Below, piece by piece: positions 35,336 to 44,153 of a stretch of 64,000 bases of DNA (positions are counted from its first letter, which is position 1; each line of letters begins with the position of its first letter). The translations under genes were made by a program, and so were the position numbers. Under the pieces are notes generated by a model, which saw only the letters and a list, made by a program, of their open reading frames with translations, made no database searches and had not been told where the DNA came from. Origin of the DNA: Streptomyces sclerotialus (GTDB lineage: Bacteria; Actinomycetota; Actinomycetes; Streptomycetales; Streptomycetaceae); the NCBI GenBank assembly GCA_000719105.1, contig JODX01000005.1:310001-374000 (forward strand), read 5' to 3'.

Positions 35336-36499
35336 TCAGATGCGCCGCCGGGCCTTCCGCGCCCGCCGTACCAGCGCGGCCGTGCCCAGCAGGGCGACCG
35401 TGGCTCCCGCGGCGCCCGCCGCCGTCGCGTCCTTGCGGCCCAGCCGCCGCCCGGCCACGGTGTGCCGCCCGGAGACCTCCTCCAGGAGCTCGGCGAGGAC
35501 CTCCTCGTTGGTCCACTGCGGCCGCCAGCCGGCGTCGTGGAGCCGACTGCCGCTGACCACCCAGGGGTACATCGTGTACGCCAGGTCTCCGGCCGGGGAC
35601 GGAGTGAGCCCGATGCGGTGCAGCCGCGCGGCCGCGCCCAGGGCGACCGCGGACGGCAGCTCCATCCGGCGGATCCCGCTGAGCTCCTCGACCTCCTCCT
35701 GCTCCAGCCAGCCGTCGCACCCGACGGCCAGTTCCCCGTCCACCTTCTCCAGGACCGCGTACTCCAGGGCGCTGCACAGGTCCTCGACGTGGCAGAACTG
35801 CCAGGCGGGCCGCGAGCCGGCCACCACCAGCAGCCGGGGCGACTCGAAGTACCTGGTCAGCGCCGTGTCGGTACCCCCGACGAGGACCGCGGGACGGACG
35901 ACGGTGACGTTGAGTCCCGGGTGTGCGCGGGGGGCACGGCGGGCCAGCCGCTCGATCTCCAGCAGGTCGCCGACGCCGGTCGCCTCGGCGGTCGCCCGCA
36001 GCTCGGCGTCCTCCGACAGCGGCAGCTCGTTGTCCGGCAGCGCCCCGTACACCATCGTGGAGGTGCACAGCACGACCCGGTGGACCCCGGCCGCGGCCGC
36101 CGCCGTGAGGACGGTCTGTGTCCCCCGGACGTTGTAGGCGGTCCGGGCCGCCGTGTCGGTCTCCAGGTCGAGATCGACGGCGAGGTGGACCACGACGTCC
36201 GCGCCGCGCAGCTTGTCCGCGATCGCCGGGTCCCGCACGTCCAGGACGTGCCACTGCGCGGCCGCGCACTCGCCGCGCCGCTCGTCGATGGCGACCACCT
36301 GTTTGATCTCGCCGGACGCGGCGAGCCGCTCGGTGAGCAGCGCGCCGACCCCGGTCGCGGCGCCGGTGACCGCGACGACGGGCCCGCGCAGGGCGGTAGA
36401 CTCCTCGGCGCTCTGCGCCGTCTTCGAGGGCTGGGGGTCGGGCGACGGGCGGGACGAATGGTTTCGCGCTGCGCGAACCTGCGGATCTGGGGAACTCAC
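35336..36499 (-). CDS. NAD-dependent epimerase/dehydratase with C-terminal membrane tail
   Basis: 387 residues from GTG at 36499 after GGAG at 7 bases. The Rossmann motif is VAVTGAATGVGALL near residue 45. An extended-SDR active site is suggested by CTSTMVYGALPDNELP, although the usual YxxxK is not intact, so catalytic ability is uncertain. The C-terminus TAAGAAGATVALLGTAALV followed by RRARKARRRI looks like a membrane anchor with a basic stop. Substrate unknown. It is divergent from the zincin-like protease gene. Confidence 0.82.
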   Translation of the reverse strand: MSSPDPQVRAARNHSSRPSPDPQPSKTAQSAEESTALRGPVVAVTGAATGVGALLTERLAASGEIKQVVAIDERRGECAAAQWHVLDVRDPAIADKLRGADVVVHLAVDLDLETDTAARTAYNVRGTQTVLTAAAAAGVHRVVLCTSTMVYGALPDNELPLSEDAELRATAEATGVGDLLEIERLARRAPRAHPGLNVTVVRPAVLVGGTDTALTRYFESPRLLVVAGSRPAWQFCHVEDLCSALEYAVLEKVDGELAVGCDGWLEQEEVEELSGIRRMELPSAVALGAAARLHRIGLTPSPAGDLAYTMYPWVVSGSRLHDAGWRPQWTNEEVLAELLEEVSGRHTVAGRRLGRKDATAAGAAGATVALLGTAALVRRARKARRRI

Positions 36500-36691
36500 C
36501 GGGCGTCTCCAGCGGTTGTCTTCAGTACATGCACGTGTGACGCGTACGTACCAGGTGGCATCCATCCTGCCGCAGCCCTTCGGTCGGCGAAGCACCGAGG
36601 CCCTAACCGGCCGTGGTGTCTACCCTGGGTGGTGTTGTAGGGCAGCCGTGCCGCCGGAGAGAACCGGCGGCCTAACCAGCCGAGGAATCCC

Positions 36692-38173
36692 GTGAGTGAC
36701 ACCCCATTCGGATTCGGCCTTCCGCCGGAGGAGCCGGAGAACGGCGACGAGGGCAAGAAGAAGGACCAGCAGAGCGGTGGTGGTCAGGGACCGGCCAACC
36801 CGTTCGGTTTCGGGCTGCCCGGTATGGGAGGCCCCGGCGGCGACAATCCGCTCGCCGCGATGTTCGGTTCCATGAACCCCACCGACCTGGGCGCCGCCTT
36901 CCAGCAGCTGGGCCAGATGCTCTCGTACGAGGGCGGCCCGGTGAACTGGGACATGGCCAAGCAGATCGCCCGCCAGACGGTCGCCCAGGGCACGTCCGAC
37001 GGCACCAAGGACGCGAGCGTCGGACCGGCCGAGCGTTCCGCGGTCCAGGAGGCCGTACGCCTGGCCGACCTGTGGCTGGACGACGTGACCTCGCTGCCGT
37101 CCGGGGCGGGCTCCGCCGTGGCGTGGAGCCGCGCGGAGTGGGTCGAGGCGACCCTGCCGGTGTGGCAGGAGCTCGTCGACCCGGTCGCCGAGCGCGTCGG
37201 GGCGGCCATGGGCGATGTGCTGCCCGAGGAGATGCAGGCCATGGCGGGCCCGCTGATCGGCATGATGCGCTCGATGGGCGGCGCCATGTTCGGTACGCAG
37301 ATCGGGCAGGCCGTGGGCGTGCTCGCGGGCGAGGTCGTGGGCTCCACGGACATCGGCCTGCCGCTCGGCCCGGCCGGCAAGGCGGCGCTGCTGCCGGTGA
37401 ACGTGGAGACGTTCGGCAAGGACCTGGGCGTGCCCAAGGACGAGGTGCGGCTCTACCTGGCGCTGCGCGAGGCCGCGCACCAGCGTCTCTTCTCGCACGT
37501 GCCGTGGCTGCGCTCGCACCTGTTCGGCGCGGTCGAGGGCTACGCGCGCGGGATCAAGGTCGACACGGCGAAGCTGGAGGACGTGGTCGGCCAGTTCGAT
37601 CCGCAGAACCCGGACGAGCTGCAGCAGGCACTTCAGCAGGGCATGTTCCAGCCGGAGGACACCCCGGAGCAGAAGGCGGCGCTGGCCCGCCTGGAGACGG
37701 CTCTGGCGCTGGTGGAGGGCTGGGTGGACGCCGTGGTGCACGCGGCCGCGAAGCCGCGCCTTACGTCCGCGGACGCGCTCCGTGAGACGCTGCGCCGCCG
37801 CCGTGCCTCTGGCGGTCCGGCCGAGCAGACGTTCGCCACGCTGATCGGTCTCGAGCTGCGTCCCCGGCGGCTGCGGGACGCCTCGCGCCTGTGGGCCTCG
37901 CTCACGGACGCGCGCGGGGTCGACGGCCGGGACGCCCTCTGGGCCCACCCGGACATGCTGCCCACCGCCTCCGACCTGGACGACCCGGACGGCTTCGTGC
38001 ACCGCGAGCAGCTGGACTTCTCCGAGCTGGACAAGATGCTCGGCGAGGCGGCGCACGGCGGCTCCACGGACAAGCCGGACCTGAAGAAGGACGGGAACGG
38101 CGAGAACGGGAACATCGAGACCGGGAACGGCGAGGACGGCCGGGGCGACGGCAAGAGCGACGGCGCCGAGTGA
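36692..38173 (+). CDS. Zincin-like metalloprotease family protein (DUF2342 type)
   Basis: 493 residues from GTG at 36692 after GAGGA. A Gly/Pro-rich N-terminus with repeated PFGFGLP precedes the conserved domain. The likely metal site is REAAHQRLFSHVPWLRSH, a variant of HExxH used in this actinobacterial family. The last 40 residues are a Gly/Asn/Glu/Asp-rich low-complexity tail. The family has been linked by annotation to F420-associated hydrolases, but its activity is unproven. The stop overlaps the GTG of the Nudix gene, so translation is coupled. Confidence 0.82.
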   Translation: MSDTPFGFGLPPEEPENGDEGKKKDQQSGGGQGPANPFGFGLPGMGGPGGDNPLAAMFGSMNPTDLGAAFQQLGQMLSYEGGPVNWDMAKQIARQTVAQGTSDGTKDASVGPAERSAVQEAVRLADLWLDDVTSLPSGAGSAVAWSRAEWVEATLPVWQELVDPVAERVGAAMGDVLPEEMQAMAGPLIGMMRSMGGAMFGTQIGQAVGVLAGEVVGSTDIGLPLGPAGKAALLPVNVETFGKDLGVPKDEVRLYLALREAAHQRLFSHVPWLRSHLFGAVEGYARGIKVDTAKLEDVVGQFDPQNPDELQQALQQGMFQPEDTPEQKAALARLETALALVEGWVDAVVHAAAKPRLTSADALRETLRRRRASGGPAEQTFATLIGLELRPRRLRDASRLWASLTDARGVDGRDALWAHPDMLPTASDLDDPDGFVHREQLDFSELDKMLGEAAHGGSTDKPDLKKDGNGENGNIETGNGEDGRGDGKSDGAE

Positions 38174-38691
38174 GTCTCCACGACGACGCGGTCCTCGTCC
38201 TGAAGGGGTACGAGGACCAGGGGGAGCTGCGCCAGGCGTATCTGGACCACCTCCAGGCGCACCCGGACGGCATGTGGAAGTCGTGTCACGCCGGGCACCT
38301 CACGGCGAGCGCCCTGGTGATCGATCCGGAGCAGGGCCGGGTGCTGCTCACGCTCCACCGGAAGCTGCGCATGTGGCTGCAGATGGGCGGCCACTGCGAA
38401 CCGGGGGACGCGACCGTGGCGGAGGCGGCGCTGCGCGAGGCCACGGAGGAGTCGGGCATCGCGGGGCTGACGCTGCTCCCGGGCGGCCCCGTACGCCTGG
38501 ACCGGCACCCGATCCCGCCGCCCTGCCACTGGCACCTCGATGTGCAGTACGCGGCCGTGGCCCCGTCGGGCGCGGTCCAGGAGATCAGCGACGAGTCGCT
38601 CGACCTGCGCTGGTTCGCGTACGACGAGGTGGCGGACGTGGCCGACGAGTCGGTCGTACGGCTGCTGGAGGCCACGCGCGCGAGGCTCTGA
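38170..38691 (+). CDS. Nudix hydrolase
   Basis: 173 residues from GTG at 38170, overlapping the previous stop (GTGA). The Nudix box is GGHCEPGDATVAEAALREAT followed by EESGI. The REATEES catalytic core is intact, but spacing before it is one residue longer than the standard GX5EX7REUXEEXGU pattern. It hydrolyses a nucleoside-diphosphate-linked substrate that cannot be named. An 18-bp hairpin terminates the two-gene transcript. Confidence 0.9.
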   Translation: MSLHDDAVLVLKGYEDQGELRQAYLDHLQAHPDGMWKSCHAGHLTASALVIDPEQGRVLLTLHRKLRMWLQMGGHCEPGDATVAEAALREATEESGIAGLTLLPGGPVRLDRHPIPPPCHWHLDVQYAAVAPSGAVQEISDESLDLRWFAYDEVADVADESVVRLLEATRARL

Positions 38692-38710
38692 CCCGCTCCT
38701 CCCGAAGGTT

Positions 38711-38750
38711 CGTGTAAGGGGCGGCCGCCATTGCGGCCGCCCCTTACACG
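38711..38750. terminator. Strong bidirectional terminator
   Basis: An 18-bp perfect stem (CGTGTAAGGGGCGGCCGC and its complement) with loop CATT, between the convergent Nudix gene and AIM24 operon. Confidence 0.93.
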
Positions 38751-38791
38751 TGGTGCTGTTCTGCGGTTCCGTCACCGGAAGGTGGTTGCCG

Positions 38792-39547
38792 TCAGCTCCA
38801 GACGTTGTTCTGGTTCTGTCCGTGCGCGCCCTGCCCGCCCACGCCGTACTGGGCGGCCGGGCCGGAGCCGATACGGGCGTTCTGCGGCGGCAGCAGCTCG
38901 CTGGGCTGGACGAGGACGTGGCCCTGGCCCATGAAGCTGAGCTCCCAGCCCTCGCCGGTGCTGCCGCGGCGCCGCCACACCCCGGTGGAGTGCGTCTGGG
39001 CCTGCATCTGGACGCGCAGCCCGGTGGACCAGGCCACGATCGCGTCGGCGTCGCAGTTGACGTACGTGTCCGGGGTGACGTTCATCGAGAGCGGCACGCC
39101 GGAGGTCATGAGGGCGACCTTGCCCCGGCCGGTGATGTTGATCTGGTACTTCCCCGACCCGGAGATGCCGTACAGGCTGTCCACGGCGATGACCTCGTGG
39201 TGCAGCGAGGAGTCCATGGCCAGTACGTAGGCGCTGTCCACGGTGAGACCCTCGTGGTCGACGTCCACCACGTGCACCTGCTGCGCCAGGTTGGCGAAGT
39301 AGACGGTGCCCTGCCCGTGGCAGCGCATCAGGTCCAGGCCCTCGCCCGTGCGGACGCGCTCACGCCGCCGGCCGCCGCCCTGCACCTCGGCGTCGAACTC
39401 GACCATCCCCTGGTAGGCCACCATCGTGCCCTTGCGCGCGAGGATGTCGTCGTGGCCCTCCAGGGCGACGCGCAGCATCTGCTTGTTCTGCAGGCTCCAG
39501 CGCTCCTGGGACTGCTGCTCGTTGTAGGCGAAAATCGGGCTCTGCAT
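38792..39547 (-). CDS. AIM24 family protein (third gene of TerD-AIM24 operon)
   Basis: 251 residues from ATG at 39547 after GGGGGAG at 9 bases. The AIM24/TIGR00266 beta-sandwich is visible in DDILARKGTMVAYQGMVEFD, MRCHGQGTVYFANLAQQVHV, YGISGSGKYQINITGRGKVALMTSG (in part) and FMGQGHVLVQPSEL. The C-terminal 25 residues are Gly/Gln/Asn-rich. The family is named after a yeast mitochondrial protein; its bacterial role is unknown. It lies 16 bases after the second AIM24 gene and ends just before a strong terminator. Confidence 0.9.
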   Translation of the reverse strand: MQSPIFAYNEQQSQERWSLQNKQMLRVALEGHDDILARKGTMVAYQGMVEFDAEVQGGGRRRERVRTGEGLDLMRCHGQGTVYFANLAQQVHVVDVDHEGLTVDSAYVLAMDSSLHHEVIAVDSLYGISGSGKYQINITGRGKVALMTSGVPLSMNVTPDTYVNCDADAIVAWSTGLRVQMQAQTHSTGVWRRRGSTGEGWELSFMGQGHVLVQPSELLPPQNARIGSGPAAQYGVGGQGAHGQNQNNVWS

Positions 39548-39563
39548 GATCTGTCGCTCCCCC

Positions 39564-40244
39564 TCAGCCCCGGACCCGGAGACGGTCGGTGCTGTCCTCG
39601 CTGGGCTGGACGACGACGATCCCCTGCCCGGAGAACGCCATCTGGTAGGCCTCACCGCTGCCGCGTCCGATCAGCGACTGCGCCTTGAAGCTGCGCTTGC
39701 CCTTCACCTTCAGGTTCGGGGACCAGGCGACGAGGGCGTCCGGGTCGACGTACGTCTCGTCCTCACCGCCTCCGCAGTCGACGACGATCGGCTTGCCGCG
39801 AGAGGTCAGCGCCACCCAGCCCTGACCGGAGATCCGGGTGTTCCACATGCCCTGCCCGGCGAACTTGGCGAGTCCCTTGACGCGCTCGACGCCCCAGGTC
39901 AGGTGGGCGTCGAAGGCGAGCAGGTTGGTGGCGTTCACGGAGATCGCGTCCCCGTCGAGGTTGATCACGACGACGTCCGCGCCGTAGTCGGCGAGGTAGA
40001 GCAGGCCGTCCCCGGAGCACTTCATCAGGGGCGCGCCCTCACCGGTGGCCCAGTCCCGCGCGATCTGGCGTACGGCGGGCGGGTTGGGTTCGTACTGGAT
40101 GAACCCTTCGTAGGCCACCATCGAGCCCACGCGCGCGAGGAGGTCGTTCCCGGTCTGCAGGGCGACCTTGAGCATGTGGTCGCCGTGGTTCTCCATACGG
40201 GCGGCGACCGGAGCGGGAGCGAAGCCCGCGAGCGGCTGGTTCAT
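39564..40244 (-). CDS. AIM24 family protein (second gene of operon)
   Basis: 226 residues from ATG at 40244 after GAGGGAG. It has the same fold signatures as its neighbours: NDLLARVGSMVAYEGFIQYE, MKCSGDGLLYLADYGADVVV, FAGQGMWNTRISGQGWVALT and FSGQGIVVVQPSED. A Pro/Ala-rich N-terminus precedes it. It follows the TerD-AIM24 fusion by 12 bases. The three AIM24 domains are clearly divergent from one another, suggesting specialisation or a hetero-oligomer, which is inference. Confidence 0.9.
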   Translation of the reverse strand: MNQPLAGFAPAPVAARMENHGDHMLKVALQTGNDLLARVGSMVAYEGFIQYEPNPPAVRQIARDWATGEGAPLMKCSGDGLLYLADYGADVVVINLDGDAISVNATNLLAFDAHLTWGVERVKGLAKFAGQGMWNTRISGQGWVALTSRGKPIVVDCGGGEDETYVDPDALVAWSPNLKVKGKRSFKAQSLIGRGSGEAYQMAFSGQGIVVVQPSEDSTDRLRVRG

Positions 40245-40256
40245 GACGGGCTCCCT

Positions 40257-41954
40257 CTAGACCTCGTACGGCTGGACGACGATGAAGTTGCCGGGTGCTC
40301 CCCGGAACTGGAGGTTCACGCTTTCACCGGTGTCCCCGGGGTAGGCGTTGCGGCGCATCCGCACCTGGCTGGAGACGATCACCTGGGAGGCCGCGGACCA
40401 GGCGACCACGGCGTTGCAGTCGGCGAACGTGGTCGGCGTGACGGGCAGCACGACGGGTACGCCCTGTGTCTTGACCACGACCGTGCCGGTCCCCTGGAAC
40501 TGCATGGTGAACAGCGCGCCCCCGGGAATGCCGTGCCCCTCGATCCTGCGCACCTCGTACTGCAGGCTCTCGTCGAAGGCGAGGACGTTCTCCGCGGACA
40601 CGCAGACCGCGTCGCCCTGGAGCTCGATGGGGTGCAGCATCGCGGCGTTCTCGGCGAGGAACACCTGGCCCCGGCCGGTGCAGCGCATCAGCTGCATCTC
40701 CTGGCCGGTCGCGTTGCCCACGACGCGGCCGGCGAAGCCCGCCCCCTTGTAGTTGAAGTCGACCTTGCCCTGGTACAGCACCATGCTGCCCTGACGGGCC
40801 AGGACTGCCTGGTCGCCGCCGACGCCGAGGTCGACGCGGATCAGCTTCTCGTTCTGCTGGGTCCACCGCTGACCGGTCGGCGTCTCCTTGAACTTCTGCA
40901 GCACGGCGGTCATCCCGGCGCCGCCCTGCGGGGCGCCCTGGGGTGCGGCGTACTGAGCCGGGGATCCGTACGGTGACTGCGGTGACCGGTCGTGGCCCGG
41001 TGGCGCGCTCACGGGCGCGCCAGGGGCCTGCCGGCCGTGGCTCTGCGGCGGTACCGAGGCCTGCGGTACCTGCGGTACGTACGGGACCTGCGGCTCGTAG
41101 CCGGGTGGCAGGGGTGCGCTGGGAACGGGAGGCTGCTGACCGTGGCCGGGCGGCGGGACGGCGAGGGTGGGCTGTGCGGGCGCCGGGTGTGCTGCCGGGG
41201 GCGGGGGGAAGTTCCGCACGGGCTCGGGCGCGGGCGCGGGTGCAGGTGTGGGTGCAGGTGTGGGTGCAGGTGTGGGTGCAGGTGTGGGTGCAGGTGTGGA
41301 CTGCTGCGGCGTGGGGGCCGGGGCGGCCGGGGGTGCGAACGGGGGTGGGGCGGCGGCCTCGGCGGGGGGCGCGAACCCCGGTACCGCATCGGTCCCCGGC
41401 TGCGGCTGCGGCTCGGCGGGCTCCATCTCGGCGACCTCACCGCCGAAGTGTCTCAGCAGCGCCTCCAGGCCCCCGTCGAAGCCCTGGCCCACGGCGGCGA
41501 ACCGCCACACGTCCTTCAGGTAGAAGTCGCCGAGCATCACGGCGCGCTCGGTGGAGAACTCGGCTCCGTCGAAGGAGTAGCGGGCCACCTCCTCGCCGCC
41601 CGCGACGATACGGAGGTAGCCGGGGGCTGCCTGGGACATCTGCCCGGCCCCGTCGATCGTGGCCGTGAAGGACAGCTTCTGGATCTGCGGCGGGATCCGG
41701 TCGAGCGTGACACGGAACGACTCCGTGTCACCCGCCTGCGGGCCCAGGAGCTGAATGGCCTCCTCCGGCGTCTTCGGCTGGTTGAAGAAGACGAAGTAAC
41801 GGTCGTCCGCGAGCTGTTCGTCCGCGTCCAGGCCGAAACAGCTGATGTCGAAGGACAGTCCGGGGGCGGATATCTGCACGCCCACGTACAGATCCGTCCC
41901 CGCGGTGAAGTCACTGATCCTGGCCTTGTGGCCGCGCTGGAATTCCCTGGCCAT
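40257..41954 (-). CDS. TerD-AIM24 fusion protein
   Basis: 565 residues from ATG at 41954 (MAREFQRGHKARISD). Residues 1-180 are a TerD domain: GLSFDISCFGLDADEQLADD supplies calcium-ligand acids, FVFFNQ and the C-terminal WRFAAVGQGFDGGL are typical. Residues 180-370 are a Pro/Ala/Gln linker containing (APTP) repeats. The remaining part is an AIM24 domain (DQAVLARQGSMVLYQGKVDF, MRCTGRGQVFLAENAAML, FQGTGTVVVKTQGVPVV). TerD proteins bind calcium and occur in stress and tellurite-resistance clusters. It heads a three-gene operon with two stand-alone AIM24 genes. Function unknown. Confidence 0.93.
   Translation of the reverse strand: MAREFQRGHKARISDFTAGTDLYVGVQISAPGLSFDISCFGLDADEQLADDRYFVFFNQPKTPEEAIQLLGPQAGDTESFRVTLDRIPPQIQKLSFTATIDGAGQMSQAAPGYLRIVAGGEEVARYSFDGAEFSTERAVMLGDFYLKDVWRFAAVGQGFDGGLEALLRHFGGEVAEMEPAEPQPQPGTDAVPGFAPPAEAAAPPPFAPPAAPAPTPQQSTPAPTPAPTPAPTPAPTPAPAPAPEPVRNFPPPPAAHPAPAQPTLAVPPPGHGQQPPVPSAPLPPGYEPQVPYVPQVPQASVPPQSHGRQAPGAPVSAPPGHDRSPQSPYGSPAQYAAPQGAPQGGAGMTAVLQKFKETPTGQRWTQQNEKLIRVDLGVGGDQAVLARQGSMVLYQGKVDFNYKGAGFAGRVVGNATGQEMQLMRCTGRGQVFLAENAAMLHPIELQGDAVCVSAENVLAFDESLQYEVRRIEGHGIPGGALFTMQFQGTGTVVVKTQGVPVVLPVTPTTFADCNAVVAWSAASQVIVSSQVRMRRNAYPGDTGESVNLQFRGAPGNFIVVQPYEV
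41238..41297. repeat. Five 12-bp repeats coding the APTP linker
   Basis: Five identical tandem copies of GGGTGCAGGTGT (plus strand). They encode Pro-Ala-Pro-Thr units in the fusion-protein linker and keep the frame when gained or lost. Confidence 0.92.
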
Positions 41955-42122
41955 GCGTAACGTCCGTCCCCCATCCCGAAGTGAGTGCTCGCGCCAGGCT
42001 AACGGCAACTTCCGGCACAGGGCGAAGCCGGTACAAACCCGGTACACAGTCCTTCTGACCGGCCCTCCGGCCCGGGCGCCCGTCCGCGCGCGGTGGCCGG
42101 TTCCCGCCGTCCGCCCGGCCGG

Positions 42123-42719
42123 TCACTCCCCGCGGGGGGCGGGCAGGTGCGGCAACCGGTCGGCCGCGACGACCCCTTCGAGATAGCCGCGGGCCCGTTC
42201 GGTGCGCGGGTAGGCCTCCAGCAGCCGCCAGAAACGCGGGCCGTGGCCGGGTACGAGCAGATGGGCGAGTTCGTGCAGGAGAACGTAGTCGACGACGTAC
42301 TCGGGCATGCCCTGCAGCCGGTGCGACAGCCGGATGCTGCCCTCGGCCGGTGTGCAGGATCCCCAACGGGTGTTCTGGTTGGTGACCCAGCGCACCGAAG
42401 CGGGCCGGGCCCGGCCGCCGAGGTACTGCGCCGACAGCCTGTCCGCGCGCTCGGCCAGCTCGGCGTCCCCGAGCAGCCGCTTGCTCTCCTGTGCCGCCAG
42501 CTTGTCGAGCATGACGGTGACCCAGCGCTGCTCCTCCGCCTCGGACATACGGGCGGGGATGAGCACGACGGTGCGATCGCCCTCGCGGTACGCGGAGACC
42601 GTTCTGCGCCGTCGGGCACTCCTGCGGACCTCGATCGCGCTCGCCCCCGAGCCGCTCGGCGGCTGGCTCGTCGTGCTGCGCTCTGGCTTTCCGGCACGGT
42701 GCAGTGGGTCGGCGGGCAC
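42123..42719 (-). CDS. YgjP/DUF45-type metallopeptidase
   Basis: 198 residues from GTG at 42719. The zinc site is VLLHELAHLLVPGHGPRFW near residue 155 (HExxH plus a downstream His), as in the YgjP/SprT-like DUF45 family. The WGSC motif (NTRWGSCTPAEGSIRLSHRL) is a family hallmark. An N-terminal basic stretch (RRSARRRRTVSA) precedes the domain. Substrate unknown; the group is often linked to DNA-protein or restriction contexts elsewhere, but nothing here shows that. Divergent from the ThiF-like gene. Confidence 0.88.
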   Translation of the reverse strand: MPADPLHRAGKPERSTTSQPPSGSGASAIEVRRSARRRRTVSAYREGDRTVVLIPARMSEAEEQRWVTVMLDKLAAQESKRLLGDAELAERADRLSAQYLGGRARPASVRWVTNQNTRWGSCTPAEGSIRLSHRLQGMPEYVVDYVLLHELAHLLVPGHGPRFWRLLEAYPRTERARGYLEGVVAADRLPHLPAPRGE

Positions 42720-42938
42720 GCCCCGACGTTACCCGCTGCCCGTGGGGGAAGTCCCGCCTCCGGGACGGTTCGGTTCCGATCCGCACGTCGCGCGCTCAAT
42801 TCGTAGGATTAACGCGGCCGCCTGTGGACAACCTTCGACGCCCCGCGGCGGAAGCCGGGCATGCTGGTCCTCGTCGGCGGACCGGACACGGGCTTCCGCC
42901 GGCGGAACGGGGACGTACTACGGCTACGGGGGCCGATC
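42720..42938. other. Divergent promoter region
   Basis: 219 bases between the metallopeptidase and ThiF-like genes. It should hold both promoters; I see no clear motif apart from an AT-richer patch near 42800-42815. Confidence 0.35.
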
Positions 42939-44153
42939 ATGCATCCGATGATGAAGCCCGCGCTGCGGCGCGGCTGGCGGGATCTCACGACCGTGCAGTT
43001 CGGGATGGTGCCCGCGCACGCCCTGGTGCTGGGCCCGCTGGACAACGCGACGGGCGGTTTCCTGACCCTGCTGGACGGGACGCGCGGGCTGCCGCTGCTG
43101 CGGGACGAAGGACGCCGGATGGGCCTGCCCGACGGCCATGTCGACGCGCTGGTGGAGCGCCTGGCCGAGTCGGGCCTGCTCGACGACGCGACGGGCGACG
43201 GCCCGGGCGCGGCCGCCCTGCGCGGGAAGGACGCGGTCATCGAGCGGCTGCGCCCCGACCTCGCCTCACTCTCCCTCGTCGCACGCGCACCGGGAGCGGC
43301 CATGGAGCGTTTGGCCGCCCGCCGCTCCCTGCGGGTGCAGGTGCGCGGCGCGGGCCGGGTGGGCGCGACCCTCGCCTCGCTCCTCGCCGGCGCCGGTGTC
43401 GGTGCGGTCGACGTACGTGACGGGGGACGCGTCGAGCCGTCGGACGTGGCACCGGGCGGGCTGCCGGCCGAGTCGGTCGGCGAGCGCAGGGACCTCGCCG
43501 CCCGCCGCGCGGTGCGCCGGGCGGCACCGGACCGTCCTCCGCGCGCGTCCGCCTCGCCCGGCGCACGGGACGAACCCGGCTTCTCCCTGGTGATCCTCGC
43601 CCCGCGCACCGGAGTGGACGTCTACGCCCCAGCCCCCGCCGTCACCGCCCCCCTCATCGCCTCCGGGACACCCCACCTCCACGCCGGCGTCGTGGAGGGC
43701 ACCGGCGTCGTCGGCCCGCTCGTCCTGCCCGGTACGACGGCCTGCGCGGGCTGTCTCGACCAGGAGCGTTCCGACCGGGACGAGTGCTGGCCGCGCATGG
43801 TCGCCCAGTGGCGGTCGGGCCGGCCCCGCCGGACGGAGGCCTGCGACCTGGCCGTGGCGTCGACGGTGGCGGGGCTGGCCGCGGCGCACGCCCTCGCGTT
43901 CCTCGACGGGGCGTTGCCGTCCTCCGCGGGTGCCCGCTGGGAGGTCTCGACGCCGGACTTCGTCTGGCACGCACGGCCGGTGCGGCCGCATCCCGCGTGC
44001 CCGTGTGCCGCCACGGGGGAAGGTAACGAAGAGCACACCGCCCCGGAAGACGGGGGTCCGCACGAGACAATGACGGGGCAGCAGCCGGCAACGAGCGTGT
44101 CCCGCACGGCACACGCCGCACAGCGGTCCGGAACCTGGAGGGCGCATGTCTGA
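42939..44153 (+). CDS. Orphan ThiF/E1-like protein
   Basis: 404 residues from ATG at 42939 (MHPMMKPALRRGW) after GGGGG. Residues 1-120 resemble a leader-recognition or winged region (FLTLLDGTRGLPLLRDEG). Residues 130-370 form a Rossmann-like ThiF core: VRGAGRVGATLASLLAGAGV, DGGRVEPSDVAPGG, then zinc-type CAGC and, at the end, CPC. TOMM cyclodehydratase partner proteins share this layout, but no precursor peptide or YcaO gene is visible. Its 3' end overlaps the UbiB-type kinase gene by 8 bases. Catalytic activity unproven. Confidence 0.78.
   Translation: MHPMMKPALRRGWRDLTTVQFGMVPAHALVLGPLDNATGGFLTLLDGTRGLPLLRDEGRRMGLPDGHVDALVERLAESGLLDDATGDGPGAAALRGKDAVIERLRPDLASLSLVARAPGAAMERLAARRSLRVQVRGAGRVGATLASLLAGAGVGAVDVRDGGRVEPSDVAPGGLPAESVGERRDLAARRAVRRAAPDRPPRASASPGARDEPGFSLVILAPRTGVDVYAPAPAVTAPLIASGTPHLHAGVVEGTGVVGPLVLPGTTACAGCLDQERSDRDECWPRMVAQWRSGRPRRTEACDLAVASTVAGLAAAHALAFLDGALPSSAGARWEVSTPDFVWHARPVRPHPACPCAATGEGNEEHTAPEDGGPHETMTGQQPATSVSRTAHAAQRSGTWRAHV

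Noticed and set aside
41238..41297. Tandem repeats as a CRISPR array
   Set aside because: 12-bp units without spacers, inside a coding linker, and no cas genes.
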